From JAPHTQ01 sp050288165 (lineage in GTDB: Bacteria; Pseudomonadota; Gammaproteobacteria; Thiohalomonadales; Thiohalomonadaceae), in assembly GCA_050288165.1 (NCBI GenBank), contig JBNKDG010000009.1, positions 1-64,000 of the forward strand: a DNA stretch of 64,000 nt, in the 5' to 3' direction. This document shows positions 50,844 through 60,953 of this stretch, piece after piece. The position numbers and the translations under genes were made by a program. Position 1 is the stretch's first letter. Every line of letters starts with the position of its first letter. The notes beneath the pieces were generated by a model. That model searched no databases. It had not been told where the DNA came from and was given only the letters and a program-made list of their open reading frames with translations.

Positions 50844-52444
50844 AACATTCCCGTGCGGAACAGCAGGCGGAAACAACTCTCCTGGCTGGCGGTAGGTTCG
50901 TAGCGCAGTTGTGCCTGATTGCTGACTGCCAGTTCCCGTGCCAGGTAGAGTCCCAGTCCTGTTCCCTTGTATTCAGTGGTGAAAAACGGCTCGAAAATAT
51001 GGGCACGGCTTGCCTCGTCGACCCCCGGGCCTGCGTCGATGATATCGAGATAGCCGTGACCTTCGCCAATTGTGCCTGCAATCAGGCGTAATTTTAGTGC
51101 AGCACGTGCAGGCATAGCGTGACGCAGCCCGTTAAGGCAGAGATTGGTCAACAGTTGGCGCAGGTGATTGGGGTCGAAGCGGATCACCAGATTCGCTGGC
51201 TCTACCTCAAAACGCATTGCATCTCTGGCGGCTGGTTGGGATTGCTGGAATTCAGCGACGAAGGTCTCCAGCCAGAGTTTGAGCAGGAAGTCCTTATCCT
51301 GGTGGACATCCTTTTTCCCCAGTTGCAACACGTTCTCCACAATGGTGTTTATCCGCTGTGACTGTTCGTGGATGATCTCGGTAAGACGCATATCCTCGGC
51401 GGCGAGATCAGGTGACTCGCCAAGCAGGGCACCGGCGTGGCTGATGGCGCTCAGGGGATTGCGGATCTCATGGGCGATACTGGCGGTGAGGCGTCCAAGA
51501 GCGGCCAGTTTAAGCTGCTGCGCCTGACGCGTAGCGGCTTCGGCATCTTCGAGGAAGATCAGGGTGCCCTCGTTGCGCCGCTGACCGATGTTCATGAACT
51601 GGGCCAGCAGTTCCCTCGGATTACCTGTGATATGCAAGGTCCGTGAGGCGTTGGCTGGGTCGGTTTTCCATGTTCGCAGCGTTGCCAGCAGTTCCGCAGA
51701 GTAGTGGCGCAGTGGTGTCTCGGTTGCCATCATTGGGGTGTCGATCAGGTGCGATGCCGCACTATTCATCAGGCGCACACGCTCCTCCTGATCCACTACC
51801 ATGACGCCAGTCTGCATCTGCTGGATGATGTAGCCGGTCAACTGCGCCATATTGGCGAGATCGGCGCCACGTCTACGCGCCAGTTCTTCGCTTGCCCTTG
51901 CCCGCCGTGCCAGCAACTGTGCCACCAGGGCAGTGACGAACAGGGTGATACCCAGCAGACCCGCCATCGGATAGTTGACGTCTCCCGGTCTATCACCCAG
52001 TGCACTGTGGACTTGTTGAATCAGCACGGCGATGGTGGCCAGTGCCGCATAGAGTCCTGGAGTACGGCCGGTAGTGAGCATACTGCCATTCGCCACACTG
52101 ATGACCAGCAGCATTCCCAGACCGCTGGAGACACCGCCGCTGGCGTGCATCAACACATTAATCATGACGATGTCGATAACGATGTGGCCGTTGACCTGCA
52201 TCTGGAAATCCGGACGCCGGATCAGGATCGGGTAGAAGGCGAGCAGGCTGATCGCCAGATAGATCAGACTGGCGGTATAGAAAAGCTGGGGTTCCTGCTG
52301 TCCCAGTTGCTCGGGCAATTTGCCCAGGTTGTAGAGCAGGACGAACAGCGCAGACAGGGCAAAGCGGGAAAAATTGAAAAAGCGCAACGGACGCCAGGTA
52401 TGAGCGTCGGAGTCCATTTCCAGCAGGGAGGCGACGCTGTTCAA
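50840..52444 (-). CDS. pilS: Sensor histidine kinase PilS
   Basis: 534 residues. About six membrane segments fill residues 25-180. A PAS-like domain follows (IQQMQTGVMVVDQEERVRLM). The H-box is LTASIAHEIRNPLS with His325; the ATPase domain has NLCLNGLRHAM, DAGPGVDE and GTGLGLYLARELA. In Pseudomonas PilS senses membrane pilin through its transmembrane part, a signal that would have to come from the short helix-only pilin here. Coupled to pilR by a 4-nt overlap. Confidence 0.94.
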   Translation of the reverse strand: MNSVASLLEMDSDAHTWRPLRFFNFSRFALSALFVLLYNLGKLPEQLGQQEPQLFYTASLIYLAISLLAFYPILIRRPDFQMQVNGHIVIDIVMINVLMHASGGVSSGLGMLLVISVANGSMLTTGRTPGLYAALATIAVLIQQVHSALGDRPGDVNYPMAGLLGITLFVTALVAQLLARRARASEELARRRGADLANMAQLTGYIIQQMQTGVMVVDQEERVRLMNSAASHLIDTPMMATETPLRHYSAELLATLRTWKTDPANASRTLHITGNPRELLAQFMNIGQRRNEGTLIFLEDAEAATRQAQQLKLAALGRLTASIAHEIRNPLSAISHAGALLGESPDLAAEDMRLTEIIHEQSQRINTIVENVLQLGKKDVHQDKDFLLKLWLETFVAEFQQSQPAARDAMRFEVEPANLVIRFDPNHLRQLLTNLCLNGLRHAMPARAALKLRLIAGTIGEGHGYLDIIDAGPGVDEASRAHIFEPFFTTEYKGTGLGLYLARELAVSNQAQLRYEPTASQESCFRLLFRTGML

Positions 52445-52447
52445 GCG

Positions 52448-52690
52448 TTAGTTCCCTTTCTGCGCCGGTCCCGCATCCCGATGTTCCGGGCTGCAGTAAT
52501 GTCTGTCGTCATGGAGCAGCGCCTCATCGGCGGGGATGTGTAGTCCGCAGTGGGCGCACTTGACCATGTCACGAGCGATGCCTTTTGGTGGCTCATCGCG
52601 CTGTGAGGAAGGTTTCTTCAACACGCGCACAAACATGCGGTAGAGCAGCCAGATGATCAGGCCTATGACGATGAGTCGGATCAGGTTCAT
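52448..52690 (-). CDS. Small membrane protein with zinc-ribbon-like tail (PP0621-like)
   Basis: 80 residues from ATG 52690. One N-terminal membrane helix (LIRLIVIGLIIWLLYRMFV) is followed by a soluble tail with CAHCGLHIPADEAL and HYCSPEHR, a zinc-ribbon-like ligand set (two Cys, then His, Cys, His). It resembles proteins annotated as PP0621 family. It lies 3 nt upstream of pilS, so it is probably the first gene of the pilS-pilR transcript. Function unknown. Confidence 0.75.
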   Translation of the reverse strand: MNLIRLIVIGLIIWLLYRMFVRVLKKPSSQRDEPPKGIARDMVKCAHCGLHIPADEALLHDDRHYCSPEHRDAGPAQKGN

Positions 52691-52835
52691 GCAGCACCTT
52701 TCGGGGTGAATATTGCAACATTGTATCGGCTGGCCGTGAACGGGGCCAATCATTCAGCTTTTGCGCCGCGGCGCGCTTTGTTTCACAATAGGCGACCTTT
52801 TTTCCGTCGATTTCCAAAGCAATTCAGGGTGAACG

Positions 52836-54001
<1,166 letters not shown>

Positions 54002-54005
<4 letters not shown>

Positions 54006-54877
54006 CCATACTTATTGATCGTGACACCAAGGTCATCTGCCAGGGCTTCACCGGCAAGCAGGGTACCTTCCACTCCGAGCAGGCGATCGCCTACGGCACC
54101 AACCTGGTCGGTGGCGTGACCCCCGGCAAGGGTGGCAGCAGCCACCTGGAGCGCCCGGTATTCAATACCGTCCACGACGCGGTCGCCGAGACCGACGCCG
54201 ATGCCACCATGATCTACGTCCCGGCGCCTTTCGCCGCCGACGCGATCCTCGAAGCGGCCGATGCCGGGATCGAGACCATCGTCTGCATCACTGAGGGCAT
54301 CCCGGTCATGGACATGCTGCGGGTCAAGGCGGCGCTCAAGGGTAGCGACGTGCGCCTCATCGGCCCCAACTGCCCCGGCGTGATCAGCCCCGGCGAGTGC
54401 AAGATCGGCATCATGCCCGGCGCGATCCACCAGAAGGGCAAGATCGGTATCGTCTCCCGCTCCGGCACCCTCACCTACGAAGCGGTACACCAGACCACCC
54501 AGGCTGGCCTGGGCCAGTCGACCTGCGTCGGTATCGGCGGCGACCCGATCCACGGCCTCAGCTTTATCGACTGCCTCTGCCTGTTCGAGCGCGATCCGCA
54601 GACCGAAGGTATCATCATGGTCGGCGAGATCGGCGGTACTGCGGAAGAGGAAGCGGCCGAGTTCATCGCCCGTCACATCAGCAAGCCGGTGGTCTCCTAC
54701 ATCGCCGGGGTCACTGCACCGCCGGGCAAGCGTATGGGCCACGCCGGGGCGATCATCGCTGGCGGCAAGGGCACTGCGGAGGAGAAATTCGCCGCGCTGG
54801 AGAAGGCCGGTGTTTCGGTGGTGCGCTCCCCCGCGGAGATGGGTGCACGCATGGCCGAAGTACTGGCGGCAGGGTAA
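54002..54877 (+). CDS. sucD: Succinyl-CoA synthetase alpha subunit
   Basis: 291 residues. SucD binds CoA and carries the phosphohistidine. The CoA-binding segment QGFTGKQGTFHSEQAIAYGT and GGVTPGKGG are at the N terminus; the active-site histidine is in KRMGHAGAIIAGG near residue 245. GPNCPGVISPGECKIGIMP is the family signature. A CACAGAG-type repeat follows 7 nt after the stop. Confidence 0.98.
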
Positions 54878-54884
54878 AACAGTG

Positions 54885-55014
54885 CACCACAGAGGCACGG
54901 AGAACACAGAGATAAGCTATGTGAGAAGCCGTGTTTCGTCTTACTATTCAAGTGATTACAGCAGACGGGTAATAAGCGTTATGTATTCTCCGTGTCCTCT
55001 GTGTCTCTGTGGTG
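54885..55014. repeat. Inverted-repeat intergenic element, CACAGAG type (copy B)
   Basis: A 130-nt element between sucD and nadE. The left arm starts CACCACAGAGGCACGGAG at 54885; the right arm 54987-55014 ends GTCTCTGTGGTG. The outer 10 bases CACCACAGAG are identical to copy A at 30480. Arms again consist of 8-9-nt iterations of ACAGAG or ACGGAG. The interior shows no gene. The right arm ends 19 nt before the nadE ATG, so the mRNA of nadE could carry the fold in its leader. Confidence 0.8.
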
Positions 55015-55033
55015 AATAGGGTTTAACTATCTC

Positions 55034-56662
55034 ATGGCCGAAAGACTGCGCATCGCCATGGCCCAGCTCAACATGTTGGTGGGCGACATTGAGGGTAATG
55101 CCGCCCGGGTGATCGCCGCTGCCGAGCAGGCCCGCGATGAATTGAAGGCCGATCTGGTGGTCTTTCCCGAGCTGACCCTCACTGGCTACCCACCGGAAGA
55201 CCTGCTGCTGCGTCCCCGCCTGTTGACCCGTACCCTTGCGGCGCTGGAGAGTATCAATCAGAAGGTCAACGGTATCGAGATCATCCTCGGTCATCCCCAT
55301 GCAGCGACCGGTGGACTCTTCAACGCCGCCTCACTGCTGCGCGACGGCAAGGTGGTCGCCACCTACCACAAGCAGCATCTACCGAACTACAGCGTCTTCG
55401 ACGAGAAGCGTTACTTCGCTCCGGGCAATAGTGCCTGCGTGGCGACGATCAAGGGTGTGCCGGTGGGGCTGACCATCTGCGAGGATATCTGGCAGCCCGG
55501 TTCGGTGGCTCAGGCCTGTGCCGCCGGGGCGCGACTCATCGTTAATATCAACGCCTCCCCCTTCCATATCAATAAAGGTAACGAGCGCGAAGAGACGGTA
55601 CGTGCCCGCATCGCCGAGGGCGGCGTACCGGTGCTCTACGTCAATCTGCTGGGCGGTCAGGACGAACTGGTCTTTGACGGCGGTTCCTTCGTCATGGATA
55701 GCCAGGGCCAGGTGACCCAACAGGCCCCCGCCTTTGCGGAGGGACTGTTCCTCAGCGAATTCCAGATCGACGGCGATAACGTTACCCCGCTTCCCGGTGA
55801 AATGGTTGCACCACTCTCGGTTGAGGCCAGCGTCTACCAGGCGCTGGTGCTGGGGGTGCGCGACTACATCGAAAAGAACGGCTTCCCCGGCGTGGTGCTC
55901 GGTCTCTCCGGCGGTATCGACTCGGCTTTGAGCCTGGCCATCGCGGTCGATGCCATCGGCGCTGAGCGGGTCGAGGCGGTGATGATGCCGTCGCGCTACA
56001 CCGCCGACATGAGTCTCGACGATGCCCGTGAAGAGGCGGAGACGCTCGGTGTCGATTACCGGGTGATCCCCATCGAACCGGCCTTCAACGTTTTCCTTGA
56101 GAGTCTCAAGGAGGAGTTTGCCGGACGCGAGGTCGATACCACCGAAGAGAATATCCAGGCCCGCTGCCGCGGCATCCTGCTGATGGCCATCTCCAACAAA
56201 AAGGGCAAGATGGTACTGACCACCGGTAACAAGAGTGAAATGGCGGTGGGCTACGCTACCCTCTACGGCGACATGGCGGGCGGCTTCGATGCATTGAAGG
56301 ATGTGCCCAAGACATTGGTATTCCGCCTCTCCCGCTACCGCAACACGATCTCGCCGGTGATCCCGGAACGGGTGATTACCCGTCCACCCTCGGCGGAGTT
56401 GGCGGCGGATCAGCAGGACAGCGACAGCCTGCCCGATTACGAAGTGCTGGATGCGATCCTGGAGATGTATGTGGAGCGCGATCTCTGTCGCGAGGAGATC
56501 GTCGCCGCCGGTTACGACGAAGCGACCGTGCGCCGGGTGATTCGCCTGGTTGATCTAAACGAATACAAACGCCGTCAGGCGGCACCGGGGGTGCGTATCA
56601 CCCGCCGTGCCTTTGGCCGTGATCGGCGCTATCCGATCACATCAGGCTTTGGTCGGCTATAG
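55034..56662 (+). CDS. nadE: Glutamine-dependent NAD+ synthetase
   Basis: 542 residues, the two-domain form. The N-terminal nitrilase-type glutaminase (1-260) has the catalytic Glu-Lys-Cys: FPELTLTGYPPEDL, YHKQHLPNYSVFDE and LTICEDIWQPG. The C-terminal synthetase domain has the P-loop GLSGGIDSALSLAIA and ends with the SGFGRL tail. It makes NAD from nicotinic acid adenine dinucleotide with ammonia tunnelled from glutamine. glnB follows 64 nt later. Confidence 0.96.
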   Translation: MAERLRIAMAQLNMLVGDIEGNAARVIAAAEQARDELKADLVVFPELTLTGYPPEDLLLRPRLLTRTLAALESINQKVNGIEIILGHPHAATGGLFNAASLLRDGKVVATYHKQHLPNYSVFDEKRYFAPGNSACVATIKGVPVGLTICEDIWQPGSVAQACAAGARLIVNINASPFHINKGNEREETVRARIAEGGVPVLYVNLLGGQDELVFDGGSFVMDSQGQVTQQAPAFAEGLFLSEFQIDGDNVTPLPGEMVAPLSVEASVYQALVLGVRDYIEKNGFPGVVLGLSGGIDSALSLAIAVDAIGAERVEAVMMPSRYTADMSLDDAREEAETLGVDYRVIPIEPAFNVFLESLKEEFAGREVDTTEENIQARCRGILLMAISNKKGKMVLTTGNKSEMAVGYATLYGDMAGGFDALKDVPKTLVFRLSRYRNTISPVIPERVITRPPSAELAADQQDSDSLPDYEVLDAILEMYVERDLCREEIVAAGYDEATVRRVIRLVDLNEYKRRQAAPGVRITRRAFGRDRRYPITSGFGRL

Positions 56663-56726
56663 CGGTCGGCGTGAAGCCGTGTAGAATGGGTAACGAGTAT
56701 CAGCAACGCGAACAAAGGAAAACGAG

Positions 56727-57065
56727 ATGAAAAAGGTTGAAGCGATCATCAAGCCGTTCAAGCTGGACGACGTGCGTGAGGCACTTTCCGAGATCGGTGT
56801 AGCGGGTATGACGGCTACCGAGGTGAAGGGGTTCGGTCGGCAGAAGGGTCACACAGAACTCTATCGCGGTGCCGAGTATGTGGTCGATTTTCTGCCCAAG
56901 GTGAAGATCGAGCTGGTAGTGGAAGCAGGTATGGTGGAGCAGTGTGTTGAGGCGATCATCAAGGTAGCCCGCACCGGCAAGATCGGTGACGGCAAGATCT
57001 TCGTTACCGATGTGGAGCGTGTGATCCGAATCCGGACTGGTGAGGAAGGCCCCACCGCTATCTAA
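56727..57065 (+). CDS. glnB: Nitrogen regulatory protein P-II
   Basis: 112 residues, the standard length. P-II senses 2-oxoglutarate, ATP/ADP and glutamine and controls GlnE, NtrB or AmtB. The T-loop carries the uridylylation site Y51 (GHTELYRGAEYVVDF). The B-loop TGKIGDGKIFV and the C-loop RIRTGEEG are present. AAAGGAAAACGAG precedes the ATG. Position after nadE is shared by several sulfur-oxidising and related gammaproteobacteria as far as I recall; no amtB follows, which favours GlnB over GlnK. Confidence 0.95.
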   Translation: MKKVEAIIKPFKLDDVREALSEIGVAGMTATEVKGFGRQKGHTELYRGAEYVVDFLPKVKIELVVEAGMVEQCVEAIIKVARTGKIGDGKIFVTDVERVIRIRTGEEGPTAI

Positions 57066-57076
57066 CAAGAAGGTCG

Positions 57077-57150
57077 CAGGTGACAGGTAACAGGTGGCAG
57101 GTAAACAACGGCATCTTTTCCTGTTACCTGCAACCTGTCACCTGATACCT
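57077..57150. repeat. Inverted-repeat intergenic element, CAGGTGACAGGT type (copy D)
   Basis: A 74-nt element between glnB and the convergent nitroreductase gene. The left arm from 57077 reads CAGGTGACAGGTAACAGGTG; the right arm 57120-57150 is its imperfect complement (CCTGCAACCTGTCACCTG). Units of CAGGT recur every 7-9 nt in both arms. Same design as copies A-C with different unit sequence. It could double as terminator for either gene, but has no clear T-run. Confidence 0.7.
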
Positions 57151-57154
57151 TTGC

Positions 57155-57676
57155 TTAAAGGTGGGTAACCACCTGATCCATCGCCCTCCGGGGACTCTCT
57201 TCTGGTAGTTCCGCTGGATAGCCGATGCTGAGAATCGCAATCGGTTCCAGGCCGGGCGCCAGGCCAAATTCCTTTTTAATCAGTTCAGCGTCGAAATAGC
57301 CTACCCAGGTGGAGGCCAGTCCTGCGGCAACAGTCGCGAGTTGGGCATAGGCCGCCGCGATGGTGCTGTCCTGTACCGCATAGAGACACTCACCACGTTC
57401 ACCATATTTTTTGCCTGAGCGCTGCGGGTCGCTGCTGAAGATGATTGCTACCGGCGCTTCAGCGATGAAGGTCTGGTTTTCGGCGATCTCGCTGAGTCGT
57501 TGGCGCTTCGCCGCGTCGCTGATTACGGTGATGTGGTAGGCCTGGAGATCGCCCGCCGAGGGGGCGGCGCAGGCCATCTCCAGGATGGCGTGCAATTTTT
57601 CCTGCTCCACCGGCAGGTCGTCTCGATATTTGCGTACCGAGTGGCGGTGGCGCACCGTTTCAAAGAAGTCCCACAT
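57155..57676 (-). CDS. Nitroreductase-family flavoprotein
   Basis: 173 residues. FMN-dependent NAD(P)H oxidoreductase fold: N-terminal VRHRHSVRKYRDDLPVEQEK with the RxSxRxY-type FMN-phosphate site, then ACAAPSAGDLQAYHITVI, and C-terminal LGLAPGLEPIAILSIGYPAE-like region. Members reduce nitroaromatics, quinones or cobalamin precursors; the substrate cannot be told. It is convergent to glnB and lies 17 nt downstream of bamD. Confidence 0.87.
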   Translation of the reverse strand: MWDFFETVRHRHSVRKYRDDLPVEQEKLHAILEMACAAPSAGDLQAYHITVISDAAKRQRLSEIAENQTFIAEAPVAIIFSSDPQRSGKKYGERGECLYAVQDSTIAAAYAQLATVAAGLASTWVGYFDAELIKKEFGLAPGLEPIAILSIGYPAELPEESPRRAMDQVVTHL

Positions 57677-57693
57677 ACAAACCTCCCTTGTGC

Positions 57694-58479
57694 TTAAGGT
57701 ACTACCGGCGCTGGCGTTGTTTTTTGCAGTTCGGCCAGACCGGCATGGTCGGGGTAGTTTTTCTTCAGTACGCGCAGGGCGTCGTTGGCCAGGTCGGACA
57801 TCTCCATCTTGCGGTAGGCCTTGACCTGCATCACCAGTGCATCGGGTACGGCTTCAGACTGTTTGTAATTTTCCAGCACATACTTGGCGCGGTTGGCGGC
57901 GGCCAGATAGCTGCCGCGGAGCATGTAGTAGTCGGCCACCTGTAGTTCGTGCTTGGCCAAGTTGTTGCGCAGCACCTTCATCCGTTCGATAGCGTCTTTG
58001 GTGTACTGGCTTTCGGGATAGCGGGTGACCAGCTCCTTGAAGTAGTTGAACGATTCGCGCAGCGCCGCCGGATCGCGCTTGGAGGGGTCCTTGGGGAACC
58101 AACTGCCGAAGACGCTGGGGTTCTGGTCATAGGTGATCAGACCACGCATGTAGAAGGCGTAGTCCACATTGGGGTGGCGCGGATGCAGTTTGATGAAGCG
58201 ATCCGCGGCGGCGACGGCCGAGGCGGGTTCGTTGCCCTTGTAGTAGGCGAAGATGATGTCCAACTGTGCTTGCTGGGCGTAGAGACCATAGGGGTAGCGG
58301 GCCTCGAGCTGGGTGTAGTAGTTGGCCGCACCCATATAATCCTGGTTGTCCAGGGCCTGTTTGGCAGTGTCGTAAAACTCCTCCACACTCCAGTTATCGG
58401 TCGGGTTCTCTGGCGTTTCGGCACAGGCGCCAAGCAGCAGGAGCAGGGAAACAATGGACAGAATTTTAGGAAAACGCAT
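57694..58479 (-). CDS. bamD: Outer-membrane protein assembly factor BamD
   Basis: 261 residues from ATG 58479; the longer frame lacks a lipoprotein signal. MRFPKILSIVSLLLLLGAC gives a lipobox with lipidated C19, to be processed by LspA. TPR repeats follow (VEEFYDTAKQALDNQDYMGA, AANYYTQLEARYPYG, and the FNYFKELVTRYPESQYTKDA segment). BamD is the essential lipoprotein of the BAM complex. It stands divergent to rluD, the conserved comL-rluD pair. Confidence 0.96.
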   Translation of the reverse strand: MRFPKILSIVSLLLLLGACAETPENPTDNWSVEEFYDTAKQALDNQDYMGAANYYTQLEARYPYGLYAQQAQLDIIFAYYKGNEPASAVAAADRFIKLHPRHPNVDYAFYMRGLITYDQNPSVFGSWFPKDPSKRDPAALRESFNYFKELVTRYPESQYTKDAIERMKVLRNNLAKHELQVADYYMLRGSYLAAANRAKYVLENYKQSEAVPDALVMQVKAYRKMEMSDLANDALRVLKKNYPDHAGLAELQKTTPAPVVP

Positions 58480-58522
58480 AGTATCCGTTACTTTGTAGGT
58501 CAGGCAGGCACCAAGTATACCC

Positions 58523-59527
58523 ATGGCACCCACGGGAATAAATCAAAGCGGGCACAATTCCGCAGATTCACTACGACGACATCTTCAGGCCGAGGTTCCG
58601 CCTGAGCTGGCGGGGGCGCGTCTCGACCAGGCGCTGGCCGAGCTGTTCCCCGACTTTTCCCGCTCGCGGCTGCAGCAGTGGGTGAAGGCGGGCTGCGTAC
58701 TGGTGGACGGCGAGGTACTGCGCCCCAAGGACAAGCTGCTCGGCGGCGAGTCGATCGAACTTGAGGTGCAACTGGAGGCGGAGACGACTTTCACCCCGGA
58801 GCCGATTCAACTGGATATCGTTTATCAGGACGATGCCCTCATTGTGATCAACAAACCGGCGGGGCTGGTAGTCCACCCGGCGGCGGGCAACTGGCAAGGC
58901 ACCCTGCTTAACGCCCTGTTGCATCACGATCCGACGATTGCCATCGTGCCCCGCGCCGGGATCGTGCACCGCATCGACAAGGAGACCACCGGCCTGCTGG
59001 TGGTGGCACGTACCCTGGAGGCGCAGACGGCGCTGGTCGAACAGTTGCAGGCACGGGAATTCACCCGCGAGTACGACGCGGTGGTCAACGGTGTCCTCAC
59101 CGGCGGCGGCACCGTCGACGAACCCATCGGTCGCCATCCGGTGGATCGCAAACGCATGGCGGTGGTGCGTAACGGCAAACCGGCGGTGACCCACTATCGC
59201 CTGGCGGAGCGCTTCCGCGCCCACACCCACATCAAGGTGCAACTGGAGACCGGCCGTACCCACCAGATTCGGGTGCACATGGCCCACCGCCACAATCCGT
59301 TGGTGGGTGACCCGGTCTACGGCGGCCGTCTGCGTATTCCACCGGCCTGTACCCCGGAACTGGAGCAGATGCTGCGTAGTTTCCATCGCCAGGCACTGCA
59401 CGCCTCGCGGCTGGGGCTGGTGCACCCCCAGAGCGGCGAATATATGGAGTGGACCGCCGAGCTGCCGAATGACATGCAGCAACTGCTGGCGGTGCTACGT
59501 CGCGATCTGGAGCAGGGGAGTGATTGA
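58523..59527 (+). CDS. rluD: 23S rRNA pseudouridine synthase RluD
   Basis: 334 residues. RluD modifies U1911, U1915 and U1917 of 23S helix 69. An N-terminal S4 domain (ARLDQALAELFPDFSRSRLQ) precedes the catalytic domain with D152 in VHRIDKETTGLLVVA. KVQLETGRTHQIRVHMAH is also conserved. The gene overlaps pgeF by 8 nt, the same pair as in E. coli (rluD-yfiH). Confidence 0.96.
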   Translation: MAPTGINQSGHNSADSLRRHLQAEVPPELAGARLDQALAELFPDFSRSRLQQWVKAGCVLVDGEVLRPKDKLLGGESIELEVQLEAETTFTPEPIQLDIVYQDDALIVINKPAGLVVHPAAGNWQGTLLNALLHHDPTIAIVPRAGIVHRIDKETTGLLVVARTLEAQTALVEQLQAREFTREYDAVVNGVLTGGGTVDEPIGRHPVDRKRMAVVRNGKPAVTHYRLAERFRAHTHIKVQLETGRTHQIRVHMAHRHNPLVGDPVYGGRLRIPPACTPELEQMLRSFHRQALHASRLGLVHPQSGEYMEWTAELPNDMQQLLAVLRRDLEQGSD

Positions 59528-60248
59528 GTTCATTCGTCCTGACTGGCCTGCTCCCGCTAACATCCATGCCGCCGTCACCACCCGCGTCGGTGGTGTGAGC
59601 CTGCCACCCTACGACAGTCTCAATCTTGGCGATCACGTCGGCGATGATCCGGCAGCGGTGGCGGAGAACCGTCGCCGAGTAAGTGAGGGGTTACATCTTC
59701 CCGCCGAACCGCGCTGGCTCAGTCAGGTACACGGCACCGTTGCGGTGGACGCCGCCGCGTGTAACACCGGTTGCGAAGCGGACGCCTCCCATACCGACCA
59801 ACCCGGTGTGGTCTGTACGGTGATGACCGCCGACTGTCTGCCGGTACTGTTTTGCGACAGCGCGGGACGTCATGTCGCCGCGGCCCATGCGGGGTGGCGC
59901 GGCCTCTTGAACGGCGTGCTCGAAAGGGCCATCTCTGAAATGGGCGCTGAGGGCGATATCCTCGCCTGGTTGGGACCGGCTATCGGCCCGGATGCCTTTG
60001 AAGTGGGCGACGAGGTGCGCGATGCCTTCCTTGCGGCTGATAGTGGTACGGCGTGTGCTTTCAAACCCTCGCCGAATGGCCGCTGGTTGACTGATATCTA
60101 TGCCCTGGCGCGGCGGCGATTACAGGCAACCGGTGTTGACGGGATTTATGGCGGCGGATTCTGTACCTTTAGCGATAGCCAAAGATTCTATTCCTACCGT
60201 CGCGATGGACGGACAGGACGTATGGCCAGCCTGATCTGGCTGGAGTGA
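59520..60248 (+). CDS. pgeF: Peptidoglycan editing factor PgeF (YfiH/laccase-domain family)
   Basis: 242 residues from GTG 59520 (then IEFIRPDWPAPANIHAAVTT). This matches the family N terminus. GGGGAG touches the GTG, so the start is assigned mainly by alignment from memory. Metal and substrate motifs: WLSQVHGTVAV, VMTADCLPVLFCD, AAAHAGWRGLLNGVLE and SYRRDGRTGRMASLIWL. E. coli PgeF removes L-Ser-containing muropeptide errors. Translationally coupled to rluD. Confidence 0.92.
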   Translation: MIEFIRPDWPAPANIHAAVTTRVGGVSLPPYDSLNLGDHVGDDPAAVAENRRRVSEGLHLPAEPRWLSQVHGTVAVDAAACNTGCEADASHTDQPGVVCTVMTADCLPVLFCDSAGRHVAAAHAGWRGLLNGVLERAISEMGAEGDILAWLGPAIGPDAFEVGDEVRDAFLAADSGTACAFKPSPNGRWLTDIYALARRRLQATGVDGIYGGGFCTFSDSQRFYSYRRDGRTGRMASLIWLE

Positions 60249-60255
60249 AAAAAAT

Positions 60256-60403
60256 GACTCACCGCAAAGGCGCAAAGGACGCAAAGAAGAATATGTGCGG
60301 GTAGCCAGCTGGGCGGCCTCTTCTTTCGTGAAGTGGCAAAGTCTTTCGCTAGAGATGAAACAGATCGCTTTTCTTTGCGCACTTTGCGCCTTTGCGGTGA
60401 GTC
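60256..60403. repeat. Inverted-repeat intergenic element, GCAAAGG type (copy C)
   Basis: A 148-nt element between pgeF and gcvR with 33-nt arms: 60256-60288 begins GACTCACCGCAAAGGCGCAA; 60371-60403 is the complement with about two mismatches. The unit GCAAAGG recurs every 8-9 nt. The interior has no gene. It ends 20 nt before the gcvR ATG. It shares the CACC outer end and unit periodicity with copies A and B, where ACAGAG replaces GCAAAG. Confidence 0.8.
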
Positions 60404-60423
60404 TTAATTTAAAAGGAACGACG

Positions 60424-60945
60424 ATGAAACACTGGTATATGTTGACCGTAGTCGGTAAAGACAGGCCGGGTATCGTGGCCCACCTCAGCGCAGCGCTGTT
60501 CGACGGCGGCTGCAATCTGGGTGAGGCGTCGATGATCCGTCTCGGCGGCACCTTCACCATCATGCTGATGGTGGAGTTCGATGGTAGCGTCAAGGCGCTC
60601 ACCGACATGGTTGCGCCGGTGGCCGAATCGCTCGATCTGCATCTGCATGTCGATCACATCGACGCCAAACTGCACCAGCATCTGGAGCCGGATGTGCGCA
60701 TCACCGTCTACGGCGCCGACCGCGCCGGGATCGTTGCTCGCATCACCGGCGCCCTGGCCGAGGCTGGGTTGCATATCCTCGACATGGAGACCAGTGTCGC
60801 CGGCACCGAAGATAAGCCGATCTACATCATGCAGATCGAAGGTCATGCGGCTGAAGGGGTTGAGGCACTGCAATCGGCACTGGATGTGGTGGCGGAGAAG
60901 GGTATCGAAGCGCAGCTGGAAACCATCGATACCTTGATCGGGTAG
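60424..60945 (+). CDS. ACT-domain regulator, GcvR-like
   Basis: 173 residues from ATG 60424 with AAAGGAACG upstream; the longer frame runs into the repeat. Two ACT domains in tandem: WYMLTVVGKDRPGIVAHLSA and VRITVYGADRAGIVARITGA. The length and the two-domain form match the glycine cleavage repressor GcvR, which in E. coli works by binding GcvA. gcvA and gcv genes are not in the window, so the partner is unknown. It lies 8 nt before def. Confidence 0.82.
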   Translation: MKHWYMLTVVGKDRPGIVAHLSAALFDGGCNLGEASMIRLGGTFTIMLMVEFDGSVKALTDMVAPVAESLDLHLHVDHIDAKLHQHLEPDVRITVYGADRAGIVARITGALAEAGLHILDMETSVAGTEDKPIYIMQIEGHAAEGVEALQSALDVVAEKGIEAQLETIDTLIG

Positions 60946-60953
60946 GAGCAGGC

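Noticed and set aside
52763..52774. 12-bp palindrome GCGCCGCGGCGC ahead of sucC
   Set aside because: Pure G/C symmetry is common by chance in this DNA and there is no supporting promoter or operator context.
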